A stretch of DNA of 64,000 bases, from NCBI RefSeq assembly GCF_002865645.1, contig NW_020194691.1, forward strand, positions 372,001-436,000, read 5' to 3'. A model generated the notes under the pieces. It made no database searches and was not told where the DNA came from. It worked only from the letters and a program-made list of their open reading frames with translations. Of the stretch, positions 1 through 11,599 are shown piece after piece. The stretch is from Hyaloscypha bicolor E (lineage: Eukaryota; Ascomycota; Leotiomycetes; Helotiales; Hyaloscyphaceae). Numbering within the stretch: position 1 is the first letter of the stretch; each line of letters starts with the position of its first letter. The position numbers and the translations under genes were made by a program.

Positions 1-1256
1 AAACCGGCTTTTACTTGTTTATTCTTTTATTAAAAAAAATTCTCTAAGTTTTTTTTAATTTAATTTTTTGTTTTCTATTAGTCTCTTTTTTAATATAATT
101 TCAGTTTTTTCCGTTTATATAGGCTGGCCCAGATAATCTATAAAGAATAGTTAGTATAAAATAATATTACTAATTAAATTCCAAATTATATATTAGAATA
201 TTAAATAAAGTTTTTTATAATTGAAATATCTTTTATATTTTCCGTATAATTTTTCTAAATATTAGTCGGTTTATTATATCTAATATCGGAAATATATAAT
301 TCAATTCTCAGTTTCTATTAAACTTTTATATTATTTCTTTAATAACGAATATTTATCTAATAAAATCTTCGATTAATAGTCTGGTATTTTATTATAGAAT
401 TCCTATTTTATTTTCTGTATTTCTATTTTATTATTATTTTTCAGGTTATAAAGAATTAAAAAAAATAAAAGAGGCTACTTTTAAAAGTCTTTATTTTATA
501 GTTTAAAATATATTAAATTTCTATTAAATAAATATATTATTATCTAAGCTAATTCCAAGACTTCCAGAAACTATTATTTATTTTTATTTTATTATTTTTA
601 TATATATAATAAAATATTTGCTTTTTCTATATTTGCCTTTTTTCTTTAATTATTTTAATAAGAATACTAATAGCTAAAACCGCCTCTTTATACTTTTTAA
701 ATAAAAGTTTATTATTATTATTTATAAAGATAATTTCTGAATCTATTAATTATTAATAGAATTAATATAAAGATATGAGTTTTACTAATATTATTATTAA
801 AAATAATAAACTCATTTATTATTTTAAATACTCGCTTAGAACTTAAATATTAAAACTTGTTATCTAATAATTAGTCTGAAATATTTTAGAAAGAATTCTT
901 ATAATATATAAAATAATACTAGTCTTTTATTATAATATAAGAGAGATATAATATATAATTACAAATCTAATAATACTATATAAATAAAGCCGATTTAATA
1001 TATTTCTTATAAATTAAATATTTATAATATGTTTATTTCTGGATTTTTTATTATTTTTATTAGAATTACTAATTTCTTTAGTCGAATCTTTAAAATTAAA
1101 TATAGATATACCTATATTATTAATTATAGATATTATTAAAGAGTTTTATATTTAAAATATTATTTGAAATATCTTTTATTATTAAAGTTCTTAAAAAATC
1201 TTCGGCTATTAATAGATTTCTTCTAGAATTTCCCGTAAATTAATAGTTTCTAGATA
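1..1256. other. RIP-decayed AT-rich DNA, no gene recognised
   Basis: The stretch is strongly AT-rich, with stop codons dense in all frames and only short islands holding C or G. No protein family could be read in any frame and no terminal repeats were found. The Fot1-type element that follows interrupts it at a TA dinucleotide (1255-1256), so this DNA was already there when that element arrived. It is probably an older, heavily mutated repeat. Confidence 0.6.
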
Positions 1257-1335
1257 ATAGCCGGTGCCCCTCTCACGCGCTTTGCTTGTGGTCGGGATAA
1301 GCAAGTGTCTCGTTTAATCAAGTATCCTATCGAGA
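1257..1335 (+). repeat. Left terminal inverted repeat of Fot1-type element
   Basis: Pairs with the reverse complement of 3712-3790 over 79 bp. The central block TTGTGGTCGGGATAAGCAAG is identical in both arms. The few mismatches are mainly C/T, for example CACGCGCTTTGC here against CATGCGCTTCGC in the other arm. Confidence 0.92.
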
Positions 1336-1449
1336 AAATGCGCACCCTAAAATTTATGTATAATTCTTACTAAAAAACGCGTCTTGTAATTGTGCGTTTG
1401 GCCTAACTTATTAACTAATTTATTATTTAATTTATATATAAAGATTCCA

Positions 1450-3634
1450 AAAATAGGTATATTTTTATTTAATTCTACTAGGATTAGAGAGATATTCTGG
1501 GAGTATTTCTATTATCCATATACTACCGTAGCTAATTACTATTATATCTTTAATAAGGCCCGCAAATAGTACCTTGAGAATAATAATAATTTAGTAATTA
1601 TTATTGCGAGGATATATTATATTAAGGAAGCTTTTTTGCGAAAATCGGTACTCCGCAAGTATAATAAGAAGAGGAACTCCCAAGGACTCTATAATACGTA
1701 TAGTGGCAATAATAAGATCCTGAACGAGGTATAGGAGGAGGCGATTCGGTAATATTACTACGAGTAATGGGAGGCTGGTTTAGGTGCTATATATTAGATA
1801 GTTCAAGCCGTAATTGCTTACTTGAAGGCTATAAGTGCTTCTTTTAAATCTAATAATATATCTAATATAATTAGGCTGAATCTCTCTCAAAACTACTTCC
1901 TTTGGCCACTTGGTTTAGCCTCTGGATACGGAACCATAAGATACTTTATATAATTAAAACGAAGCTAATTGCATATATATAACTCGAGTCCTATATAGAA
2001 GAGAATATTAGAATATGGTTTCAGAAATATTATAATATTCTAGAGGAGCTTTATATTATAAAGGGGAAGAATATTCTAAATATAGACGAGTCAGGAGTAT
2101 ATATTAGTTACTCTACTAGTAAGTACGTAATTATATCTATAGAGGTAAAAGAGCTATATACGGCTAGCCCTGAGAATCGCAAATTAGTTATAATAATCGA
2201 GACTATTTATATGAATAGTTATAAACCTTTTCTACTATTTGTAATTACTTCTAAGAAGAAGATTATAGATAATTAAGTATTAGAAAACCTAATCGGGATA
2301 GAGTATATTAAGTATATACCTATAGGGTATATAAATAATAATATAGCTATGAAATACCTCGATTATTTAATTAAGTATTTAAGAGCTAGGCTAGATAAAC
2401 CTTGGAAAATCTTTCTCCTAAACGGTTACGAATTATATATCTATAAACTATTTTAATTAAAAGCCGGGGAATATAATATTAAGCTATTCTGGTTTCTCTC
2501 TTACTTAATATATGTTCTTTAATTACTTAATATTAATATATTCTGCCCCTGGAAATACTATTATAAAATAGCGATTTATATAGCCCTCTATTCCCTCGAT
2601 TTTGAATATATAATTATCTCCTTTTTCTGTAATCTTACCCTAATTCGTATATAAATAATACAAAAGTATATAATTAAGAATGCCTTTAAGAGCTCTAGTA
2701 TATGGCCCATTAGTTACAAAGCTAGAATTAAAAAGATACGATTATATAGAAAGAAAAAGAGATTAATTAAGGAGGTTAAGAAAGAAGAAAGCTTAGATCT
2801 TTCCCCTTTATTACCTATTTGCCCTAATAAAGTGTGGAATATAGCCGTAATCCTTAGGGCACTTGCAGATTATAATCTTACTATTTTTTTAGAAAATTCG
2901 AAGGAAACTTGGATAGCTATAGTTAAAAAGGTTAATATCTAACTATAAAAAAGTCATTTCTAGATAATAGAATATCAGGCTTTCTAAATAAAGCTTTATA
3001 AGAAGTATAATCGCAAGGCGAAGTCCCGTAAAAGCTTATATAAAGAAGGGCTATTTGCTAGTATAGCAGAGCTTCATATAGAGATTAAAGAGAAGAAGGA
3101 GAAAGATAATAGAGAAGCTCTTTACAAGGCTAAAAAGAAGCTTGCTATTACCGTAAATCGAGCTAAAAATTAGTTTAAGGATACCGGGATTTAAGCTCGT
3201 AAGGATAAGAAAGCTAGACTAGCTAGAATTGTAAAGTATTAACTAAAGGATGAGCTAATTCTAGTAGAGGATATGGTACTAATTTGCGAACCTAATAAAT
3301 ACCCTATAATTATTAAACGAGCTTACTATAAGGAGGACTTTTACCCTGATTTATAGCTCGTGGTTCGCTAGCTTATGGCACCCTTAGTAATCTAGCCCCC
3401 GATTAGCTAGAGACACCAAATACCTTTATTAATATTAACGGGGATAAGGATATAGTAATTAATACTACTAAACGGAAGTATTAAAAGGAGAGGATAGGAG
3501 AGTATATAGACTCAAGTCTACTCCTCCTTATTATTCCAGACTCTTTAGATATGGAGAGTAATACGGGCTTAATTAATAGTATATAAGCGAATACCGATTT
3601 TATATAGTTCTAGGTAGCTTTGTATTTTTTGTAA
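1450..3634 (+). pseudogene. Fot1/pogo-like DDE transposase, RIP-inactivated
   Basis: This would be the enzyme that cuts and reinserts the element at TA sites. One plus-strand frame reads through most of the element, broken by TAG/TAA/TGA mostly where Gln or Trp codons are expected. The stretch near 2085 reads NILNIDESGVYIS, and soon after VKELYTASPENRKLV; these match the first catalytic Asp block of pogo/Fot1 transposases. Near 2415 the second block reads IFLLNGYELY where the family has an acidic LLLDGH-like motif, so the Asp is Asn here, as a G-to-A change would give. The third block (FCPWKYYYKIAIY, near 2540) and a Lys/Glu-rich C-terminal tail follow. The frame ends at 3632-3634; the start codon is uncertain. 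The family call is firm and the loss of function is clear. Confidence 0.88.
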
Positions 3635-3711
3635 CTAGTATCCTTAAATTCCATTACAAATATGCTTGATTTTATATGTAATATATACCAAAAATCAAGA
3701 ATCGGCTAAAA

Positions 3712-3790
3712 TCTCGATGGGACACTTGGTTAAACGAGATACTTGCTTATCCCGACCACAAGCGAAGCGCATGGGAGGAGCACCGGCTAT
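3712..3790 (-). repeat. Right terminal inverted repeat of Fot1-type element
   Basis: Mirror image of 1257-1335, followed by the second TA at 3791-3792. A short open frame running across it (3666-3911) is not a gene: it starts inside the element and crosses the insertion boundary. Confidence 0.92.
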
Positions 3791-3792
3791 TA

Positions 3793-6227
3793 GGCTATTT
3801 ATAGTTAACCGGCCATTAGATAAACTTTCTAAGGCTAGTAGAGAAATTAGCGGATTCTCTATTATTACGGGTTTACTAAAAGGAGCTTTTCTAGCTAATA
3901 AATTAGTATAAAGGTCGCCCGAGAATTATTATTATTAGAAGATATATTCCGGTATAAGCGGTTTTATAAAGAAACTCGGAACTAGTAAATCTTTAAAAGT
4001 TTCTTTTAATACCGGATTTACTATAAGAATCTGAAAAAATAAATAGTATTTAGAGCGGCTTTTTGAATCTAAAAGGTCTTTAGCTAGAATTTATATTATT
4101 TATAATTAAAAATTTGCTTTTAATAATTCAAAAAAAGCCATATTATAAAATATTTAAAATAGATTTAGTAATAATAAAAATAAGATAAATAATATTAACT
4201 ATAAATAAAAATAAAAGCTAATAATGAATTTGAGAAATATAATAGCCTTTATATAATATATATATAGTTAAAGCTTTTAGCTTTCTAATAAATAGAGATT
4301 CGGCTTATTCTAATATTGAATTTATAATATAAAATTGGATTTATAATAGTATTTATTCTATTACTTAATATAATAGATATTAAAAAGCCGAAATAGATAT
4401 AAGAAATATTATAAAATAAAATTATATTCTATTATAATATATAATATATATTGAATTATAAGAATAAAAACAGAAAGAACTTAGCTTATAATTTATATAA
4501 TATAAGCCATTTAGATAAAATAGAAGAATTTTAATTATAGTATTTATAATTTTTCTTTATATTAGATAATAAGAAAAATATTGGTTATATAACTCTAATA
4601 AATATTATTATTTTATATATGAGTTTATTATTCTTAATATATTTCTATATTTTAAATAATAGGCTATAATATATATAAATATTACTATTTAATTATATCT
4701 AGATATATATTTATAAAAGAGATTTTATTCTTTATTCTTTTATATTAATAGAAGAAAAACCTAACTATTATATAATATAAATAAATAATAGTATATTGCA
4801 AATATTTAATTAATATATAAATAGTATAATTATAATATTTCTCTTATTTTCTATTTATATTAGGCTCCTTTATTAGATATAAAAGAGAGTAATATTTATA
4901 GTATTTAGATAGAGAATAGTCTAATAATATTTCTTGGATCGGGAAAAAGTATATATGAAATTAATTCGAGTATTATACTTTTAATCTATTTTTAGTATTT
5001 AGGAATAAGATTAATTAATATAGCTATATAATTAGAAATCTATCTAATTAGTAAAATAGAAAAAAGCTTTATCTAAAAAGAAATAATTAATACTTTTTGA
5101 TTTTAGACTTATATAAAGTTATAATATAAATATATTTAGCTTATTATATTCATATATTAAAAATAGAGCCTATTATAAATTATTTAAGGCAATTAAAAAA
5201 ATTTATACTAAAATCTTTCGGAAAAGAAAAAAAAAACGAAATTACAAACTCTATTAAATAAATATCTAAAAAGGAAATACCGAAATTAAAAAAATATATA
5301 TATCTAAAGGCTTATAAATATGTATATAACAATTTATAAATAATCGGTAATATAGAATAATAAATAATAATTTATAATAAATTAAAATATAGATATTTCG
5401 TAAAAACTAATAAAAATAATTAATAAATAAACTTAATATAAGAATAAATAACAGATTTAAGTTTTCTTGGCTCGAGCTTTTTAAATTATATATTAAATAA
5501 ACTTCGGCTACTATAATTCCAACTTTAATTCTATTTTTATAGTATATTATCCCATTCTATAAAAACTATTATAATACCTATATAAGAAATCCGGAAATTC
5601 TCAGTCTGGGCCTTATTTGAAGAGAAAATTAATAAGGAGAAATATAAAGCCGGATTAAAGAAAATACCTTTTAGAACTCTTTTTATAATTATATTTCTAT
5701 ATAACTGGGCAGAATCCCTTTAATAGCTAATATATAATAGATAAAAGGAAGCCATTTCTCTAACCTTATTTTAAATATAATATAATTCATATAATATATA
5801 TTCTTTACTATAGTAGTATAAATATAATAGTTAGGGCAGGACAACTAGTTAGACTATCCGGAGTTTATATAATAGTAATATTATATGGGTTAGAATTATA
5901 TCCTGGCCTATAAAAAATATAGGAAGCTATATAAATAAGGCAGGATCCAGCTAATAGATAGGCTATTCCTCTACTATATATATTCTGAGATTATACGAAT
6001 TACAAGCTAAACCCTACTAAAAGCTATTTTCAATATATAATAATAGTTTAACTTATATTATACCGGCGGAAAGATACGGTTTAGGGACTGAGTTTCTATA
6101 TCTTGTTCTGGCAATTTGATATATATTATATAGATAGCTATAGTAGATTACGGATAGGCTGGTCTAGATCTACTGGCTAATATACGATAATAAAGCTGTA
6201 ATAGAGGGTATATTTCAGGCGTATTGG
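3793..6227. other. RIP-decayed DNA with faint coding traces
   Basis: AT-rich sequence continuing the DNA into which the Fot1-type element inserted. From about 5,600 to 6,230 the plus strand shows longer protein-like runs broken mainly by TAG/TAA (for example LRLYELQAKPYQKLFS near 5,980), suggesting a mutated coding region that may lead towards the broken gene at 6590. No family was recognised and no repeat boundaries were found. Confidence 0.4.
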
Positions 6228-6373
6228 TGTTTTTCATACCGAGCAGTAGGGATACTGAGAATCTGCCTTAATCCCCCTCCTGTTTACTTCAGCTAGCTAC
6301 TGTTTTTTATACCGAGTAGCGGGGATACTGAGAATCTGCCTTGATCCGCATCCCATCTGCTTCCGCTGGTCGA
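6228..6373 (+). repeat. 73-bp tandem duplication
   Basis: Two adjacent 73-bp units start at 6228 and 6301. Both carry an ATACCGAG(C/T)AG block and then GGGATACTGAGAATCTGCCTT. Many of the differences between units are transitions. The repeat lies just upstream of the GC-richer broken gene and sits at the boundary between heavily and lightly mutated DNA. Confidence 0.8.
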
Positions 6374-6589
6374 TGATTCCCATACCGCTGAAATCGGAGA
6401 TTGTGGATCCTTCGATTCGAGGAAGATAAGTATCAGGAACCCGGAGCTCTCCTTTGGCCAGTCCAATTCTTATATGCAACCTTTCATTCCTATTACTGCC
6501 TTTATTACTTCATCTTCATATCACTTTATCCTCACATTACCATCTTTGTTACTACCTTTATTACCATCTTGTTCGATATACCTTATAAC

Positions 6590-7408
6590 ATGCCTGTCCG
6601 TAAATCCAAAGCAAAACAGAAAGCTTCGCAATCGGAAATGGCAATTACTGCAATTGCATCAGTAGTATCTCCAGTTCCGGAGAGTCTCTCTGGCAACCAG
6701 CAAGCTTCGTCATATACTACAGTGGACCTGCCATCGGGAGAAGTCCCCTCCAAAGACCAGCCCACTCTGGAGGGTCTGCCGGAAGATCGGCAACCAGCGG
6801 GAGGCCCTGCAACGGACTTACCAGCGGTAGAAAGCCCCTCCGAAGACTCACCAACTATAACAGGCCCATCTGGAGACCCGAAACTAGCGGAGGATCTCAC
6901 AGCTATCCCACCTGCAAAGGAGCTCTCAACAACTCCGCCACAGTTAGAAAGCCTCCCCAAAGGCCAACCAATAACGCAAATCCAACCTGGAGATCATCAA
7001 ACTGCAGAAGGCCCAATAACAAGCTAACAAGTAAAGAAAGCTCCTGAAGATATACCAGCTTCGGAAAGTGTCCCCGATAGCCGATCTGCTACAAAAGGCC
7101 CTATAACGACCCTACCAGAGGGAGAAACTCTGAAAGAGCAGATAGAAAGTTCCGCCCGATACCAATTAATAGCCGAACAACTATCTAAAAACTATACCGC
7201 AAAGAGTTTTCCAATTACTATACCAGCTATAAAAGCTCTCCCAAGTTCGGAAAAGCTATCAGGTAAATTCCCTTTTATTATTTTCCGTATATTCTCTAAT
7301 ATTCTTCCAGACGTTTCTATGGCTGATCTTGAAAAATCATATAAGAAAATTAAATTTCAACCAAGCAAAACAAATAGTAAATTACGCTTACTGCCTTTAA
7401 CAGATTAA
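6590..7408 (+). pseudogene. Broken Pro/Ser/Glu-rich hypothetical protein
   Basis: Starting at ATG 6590 (MPVRKSKAKQKASQSEMAI), the frame runs 273 codons to TAA 7406-7408 with one internal TAA at 7025-7027, followed by QVKKAPED; a C-to-T change in a Gln codon would explain that stop. The N-terminus is basic. The middle (about residues 25-190) is low complexity, with irregular repeats of 15-20 residues built on patterns such as LP(S/E)xxP and PAVESPSEDSP, probably disordered. The last 70 residues look more ordered (SFPITIPAIKALPSS, then SMADLEKSYKKIKF). Base composition is much less AT-rich than its surroundings. The family was not recognised. The gypsy-1 element begins 25 bp after the final stop, so the gene may once have been longer. 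Confidence 0.6.
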
Positions 7409-7432
7409 ACTAATTGAAATGTATTTAAATAT

Positions 7433-7735
7433 TGTAGTACGGCAGGCCGTACTCGTCAAAAATCATGTTGTTTTGGCGGTTTTGAGGTTTAGGTTACATG
7501 GCAAAGGCCGCGGCCTTTTATACGTGACTTGCGGAAATCATATAAGAAAACTGGTTTTTCTATAATCCTAGAGAATAATCTCTCTTTAATATTTAATTAA
7601 TTAAGCTTTTGTATACTATATACTATTTATACCTTACTATTTACGCTTTTAATCTTGTTATTTTACTATTAAATTACGTTTTATACTCTAATATACTTTA
7701 TATGGGTTTTTGTCTTATTACAGTTTCCCTCCCAT
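7433..7735 (+). repeat. 5' LTR of gypsy-1
   Basis: Starts TGTAGTACGGCAGGCCGTAC, which contains the palindrome GTACGGCAGGCCGTAC, and ends TTTCCCTCCCAT. It includes the palindrome AAAGGCCGCGGCCTTT near 7504-7519. It is far less mutated than the 3' LTR of the same element. Related LTRs lie at 23867, 26941, 42131 (inverted), 46851, 47815 and 60597. Confidence 0.93.
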
Positions 7736-8690
7736 ATATTTTATAGTAAGTAATACAGAGAGGATCGAAACTTTATAGTTAAGGTAATACTCTTATAAGG
7801 TTCTGAGAGGGGTCTATAAAGCGGATTATTAGCTTAGCAAGTTTAGAGAGAAAAGGGCTATTATAATACCTTAAGCCTAAGGCCGAAATATTAAAAATAT
7901 ATGAGTATTAATTTCAGTATCTTATATTAATTTCCGATATATCCAGTAATTTGGATACAAGTTAGCTGCAAGATATAGTTACTAGTATAGTATATAGAAA
8001 TAGTAGAAATAGAGGCTAACTATAGAAGGAAAAGAAGCAGAGGAAATGGAATAAGAAATATTATACTAAGATAATACAAGTTAGATTTTAATTGGAAACA
8101 GACTTTAGTATTCGGAAATAAAGTTATACTATTAATTTATATATTATTTTTAGTTATAATAAAAGCCGGAATTAAAATAGCTTTAATCTTAGTAATAAAG
8201 CTTGCTCCTAAATCCAAAGAGGATACCCGAATCAGGGAATACCCTTAATTTTAAATAAGATAGTAAATAGAAATCAGAAAGAAATAAAAGGAAATCGGAA
8301 ATAAGAAATCATATAGATAAATTAGAGAAATCTCTAGAAAAAAGAGAGGTTATCAAGTGGAAATAATAAGGAAAATTTAGAGAAATTAGAGAAAAGAGCA
8401 GAATTAGAGAAATCGTTTTTATTATTATTATTTTTATTATATTTATTAATAATACTATTAAATATACTTAGTTTAGTAAAATTAAGGGAAAATATTACAG
8501 GTATTAAGTCAAAGGAATAGGAAAGAGAATATAAATAATAGGAATAAGACTAGAAAAGCTACTATCTTATTACTACTAATACCAAAACTCGAACCTTAAC
8601 TATATCTGTTATTATTAACCGGTTTTTTCCTAATTCCGGTTCCCAAATCAAAAGATATATTTAAACGGGAAATTAGTCCTTTAGGAACCT
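7736..8690 (+). other. gypsy-1 untranslated leader
   Basis: Sequence between the 5' LTR and the gag-like frame, present also in gypsy-2 (48121-49070). No clear primer-binding site was identified: the bases just after the LTR (ATATTTTATAGTAAGTAATAC) do not start with the usual TGG. Purine-rich runs (GAAAAGAAGCAGAGGAAATGG and similar) occur near 8,030. Confidence 0.55.
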
Positions 8691-8699
8691 TATTAGTAG

Positions 8700-11100
8700 A
8701 AGTCTCGAATATAGAAACTCTATAATTAATTATAGAAGAAATTATTAAGATTAATATAGCTGAGAATAAGTATATACTAGTACCGGATTTGAACCTACCG
8801 CTTATAGGAGCTCCTGGAATACTATAGTTTCAGGAAAGTAATATCTATATATTCTTGGAATAATATACGAATATATATAAGAACTATTATATTTCCGATA
8901 ATACCAAAAAAGAGAGAATTATCTATTATATTTCTCCTATTTACAAGAATTAGATTAAGGCTATACTAGAGTACTATACTAATAACCCAGAAGATTACTA
9001 GGAAACCAAGTTTTTTAAGGCTTTATTAAAGGAATTCCGGAAATATAATTAGAAAATACTTAAAATCAGCTATAATTTTCTTAATCGGATTATTATATAA
9101 GTCTAGAATAAAGGAATCTTATCCAAATCTTATATTAATATATTTAATAGAGTATTAAAAGAGTTACTAAAGAGAAAAGAAATAGATGAAATTATTTAAT
9201 ACCGAGAGTTTATAAGGGAATTATCTATTCTAGTAAAAGATTATATTTTTAAGAATACGAACTTTGAACCTATAGATATTTTTACCTATAAATATAATAA
9301 GATATATAAGAAGACATTATTATCCTATTAGTATAAAAAAAAGAAATACCATTTTAATATTATTAATAATCCAGATATATCCAGATTTAGATAAGAATAT
9401 TTGAATATAGTAGTTTATATTATGGTTTTAAAATTAGAAGACAATTATTCTTTACCGGTTTCTCCTATTATATTTCCTGAAGCTATTATTAGTATAAGTA
9501 AGAAGAAAATCCAGCCTATAGCTAATTATATAAAATCTACTAAAAGTAGTAAATCCAAAAGAGATAATATTAACTAGCTAGTAAAAAGTCTGGAAAAACT
9601 ATTTATTACTATAATAATTTAAGAGAACCTATAAAGACAATTTAATATAGCTACTATTATAATTCGAGAGGATATCCGTAGCCTGTTTATATAATCTAGC
9701 TAATTATAGTAGATATAATAGTATTAATAGCCTAGTAGATATAATTCGGGTTTTCGGAAAGAATATACTAGAAGTTATAGTAGAGGATATAAAGAATATT
9801 ATAGAGGCTATAATAATTGAACTAGAATAAGTAAAGGATCTAAATAACTATATTCTAGAAAAAGTTAGTTTTAAATATAATTAGAGAATATTATTCAAGT
9901 TAATATAGCCTATAATATAGACCCAGAACCAAAAGAACGAATTTGCTATAGGTACTATAATAGAGATAAGAATAATAATATTAATCCAGAATATATCTAT
10001 ATCTCTTAGTTCTATTACCTATTAATAGAAGAGCTTATAAATTATAGATATATTTACCGATTTAATAGAAGGTAGTATAAAGGGCTATTTAAGCCTGAAT
10101 AAGAAAATATTCCCTTTTTCCTTACTAGTAAATACCGGTAATTTAATCAAATTATTTCCCAAATCTAAAAAGAAGAATTCAATTATAACTTAAATACTTA
10201 ATCTAAGAATATCCAGAAATTAATAAAGAATATCCAGTTTACTAAATAAGAAAGAAAAAAGGAAACTGGCTAATCGGAATCTATATATAGAAATAAATAA
10301 GTTATATCTAGAAAATCTAAATAGCTACTTTACCTTAGAGGAAATTATATTAGAATTACTAATATTTCAGGTTCTGGAATTAATAAATAGTATTAAGATT
10401 TGGCTATAAATAGTATTTCTATTAATACTATAACAGGTTTTTTATTAAAAAAAAAAGGGAAAAGAGATAGAAATAGCCAAAGAGGTTTTCCGAAAACGAA
10501 CCAGAATAGAAGAAAAGCTATCCTATATAAGAGGCCAGAAGAATACTATTTCAAGAAGTAATAGATAAGGAAATAGCCTAGCTAAAAATATAAATATTAA
10601 TATTTCCGGAAATAAATAAAACAAATTAGAAACCTAGTATACTCTTAACTATAATAAGTATAGGATTCCTAAAGTTAATAATATTCTAATAAGGCTACTG
10701 AAAAAAGCAATTATTTTATTTCTAAAGACTTAGAAAGAAACGAGAATATTTATTAATACTTTGAAAATACCAGATCTAGCTACTATATTTTAGAACTAAT
10801 AGATTAAGAATAATATTTTTTATTTTATTATTTTGTAAATAAGAAATACTATTATATTAAGTATAGTTAGATATATTAGAAAATCTATAAAGCTAATAAC
10901 TATAGCTTATATAATAGATAGAATATTTAAAGAATTAGAAATACTAGCTTAGGTATCTAATACTAATAGGATTATTCGATTTAAAAGTAATAGTATTAAT
11001 ATTCGGATATTACTAGCTTATAAATATATTATATAATCTCTATACTTCTGATTTGTATTTCGAGGACTTTAAGAAAATATTAAATATAAAGAAATAATTA
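8700..11100 (+). pseudogene. gypsy-1 gag-like frame
   Basis: A plus-strand frame broken by RIP-type stops. It has a helical, charged first half (for example YYTNNPEDYQETKFFKALLK if stops at Gln codons are ignored, near 8,970), a Tyr/Arg/Gly/Ser-rich stretch (YTRSYSRGYKEYYRGYNN near 9,760) and a degenerate zinc-knuckle-like segment near 9,940 (RICYRYYNRDKNNN, where the second Cys appears as Tyr). This order fits a retrotransposon Gag. Position before pol supports it; similarity to a named Gag was not established. Gypsy-2 has the same frame. Confidence 0.6.
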
Positions 11101-11599
11101 ATACTAGAACTAAAATTAATATTCTTTTTAAAAAGATCTTTAGAAATATTAGTAGAATAGTATATAATACTATAGATTATTAAATATTTATTATTATTAA
11201 AATAGAATTTGGATTTATAGAAATAGTAAAGCTTAAAGCTAAGGTTATAAATAGAATAGGATATAAAAATATGTTTTTCCTAATTAAAGGAATTCTAAAA
11301 ATCCTATTTAGTTAACTATTCTTAGTAAAAATAAAAATAAATATTATATATAGAAATAATAGTTTATAGAATAGGAAGTTTGCTAACCCTGAAAATAACC
11401 AGAATACCTATACTATTATAATTATTTTATTTTTAAAGAATATAGGAAAATAGAAAAAAGTAATAGTTTAAGAATATTAAGTTTTTAGAGTTAAGGAATT
11501 AAATAATATAGAATAAGAAACTAAAAATAAAAAGGGAAAATAAAGCCTAATATTATAACTAGTAATAATATTAGAAGAAATAAAAAAATACCGGGATTT

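Larger units (their letters stand above)
1257..3790 (+). mobile_element. Fot1/pogo-type (Tc1/mariner superfamily) DNA transposon, inactive
   Basis: A 2,534-bp element bounded by 79-bp inverted repeats (1257-1335 and 3712-3790) and flanked by TA on both sides (1255-1256, 3791-3792), the target duplication expected of Tc1/mariner elements. The repeats begin ATAGCCGGTG and are nearly identical; most differences are transitions. The body holds a decayed DDE transposase on the plus strand. The length and 79-bp repeats fit fungal Fot1-like elements. Many in-frame stops mean it cannot encode its own transposase. Confidence 0.9.

Noticed and set aside
3666..3911. 81-codon frame
   Set aside because: Starts inside the Fot1-type element and crosses its right end into flanking DNA.
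6583..6960. 125-codon minus-strand frame
   Set aside because: Antisense shadow of the Pro/Ser/Glu-rich frame at 6590-7408.
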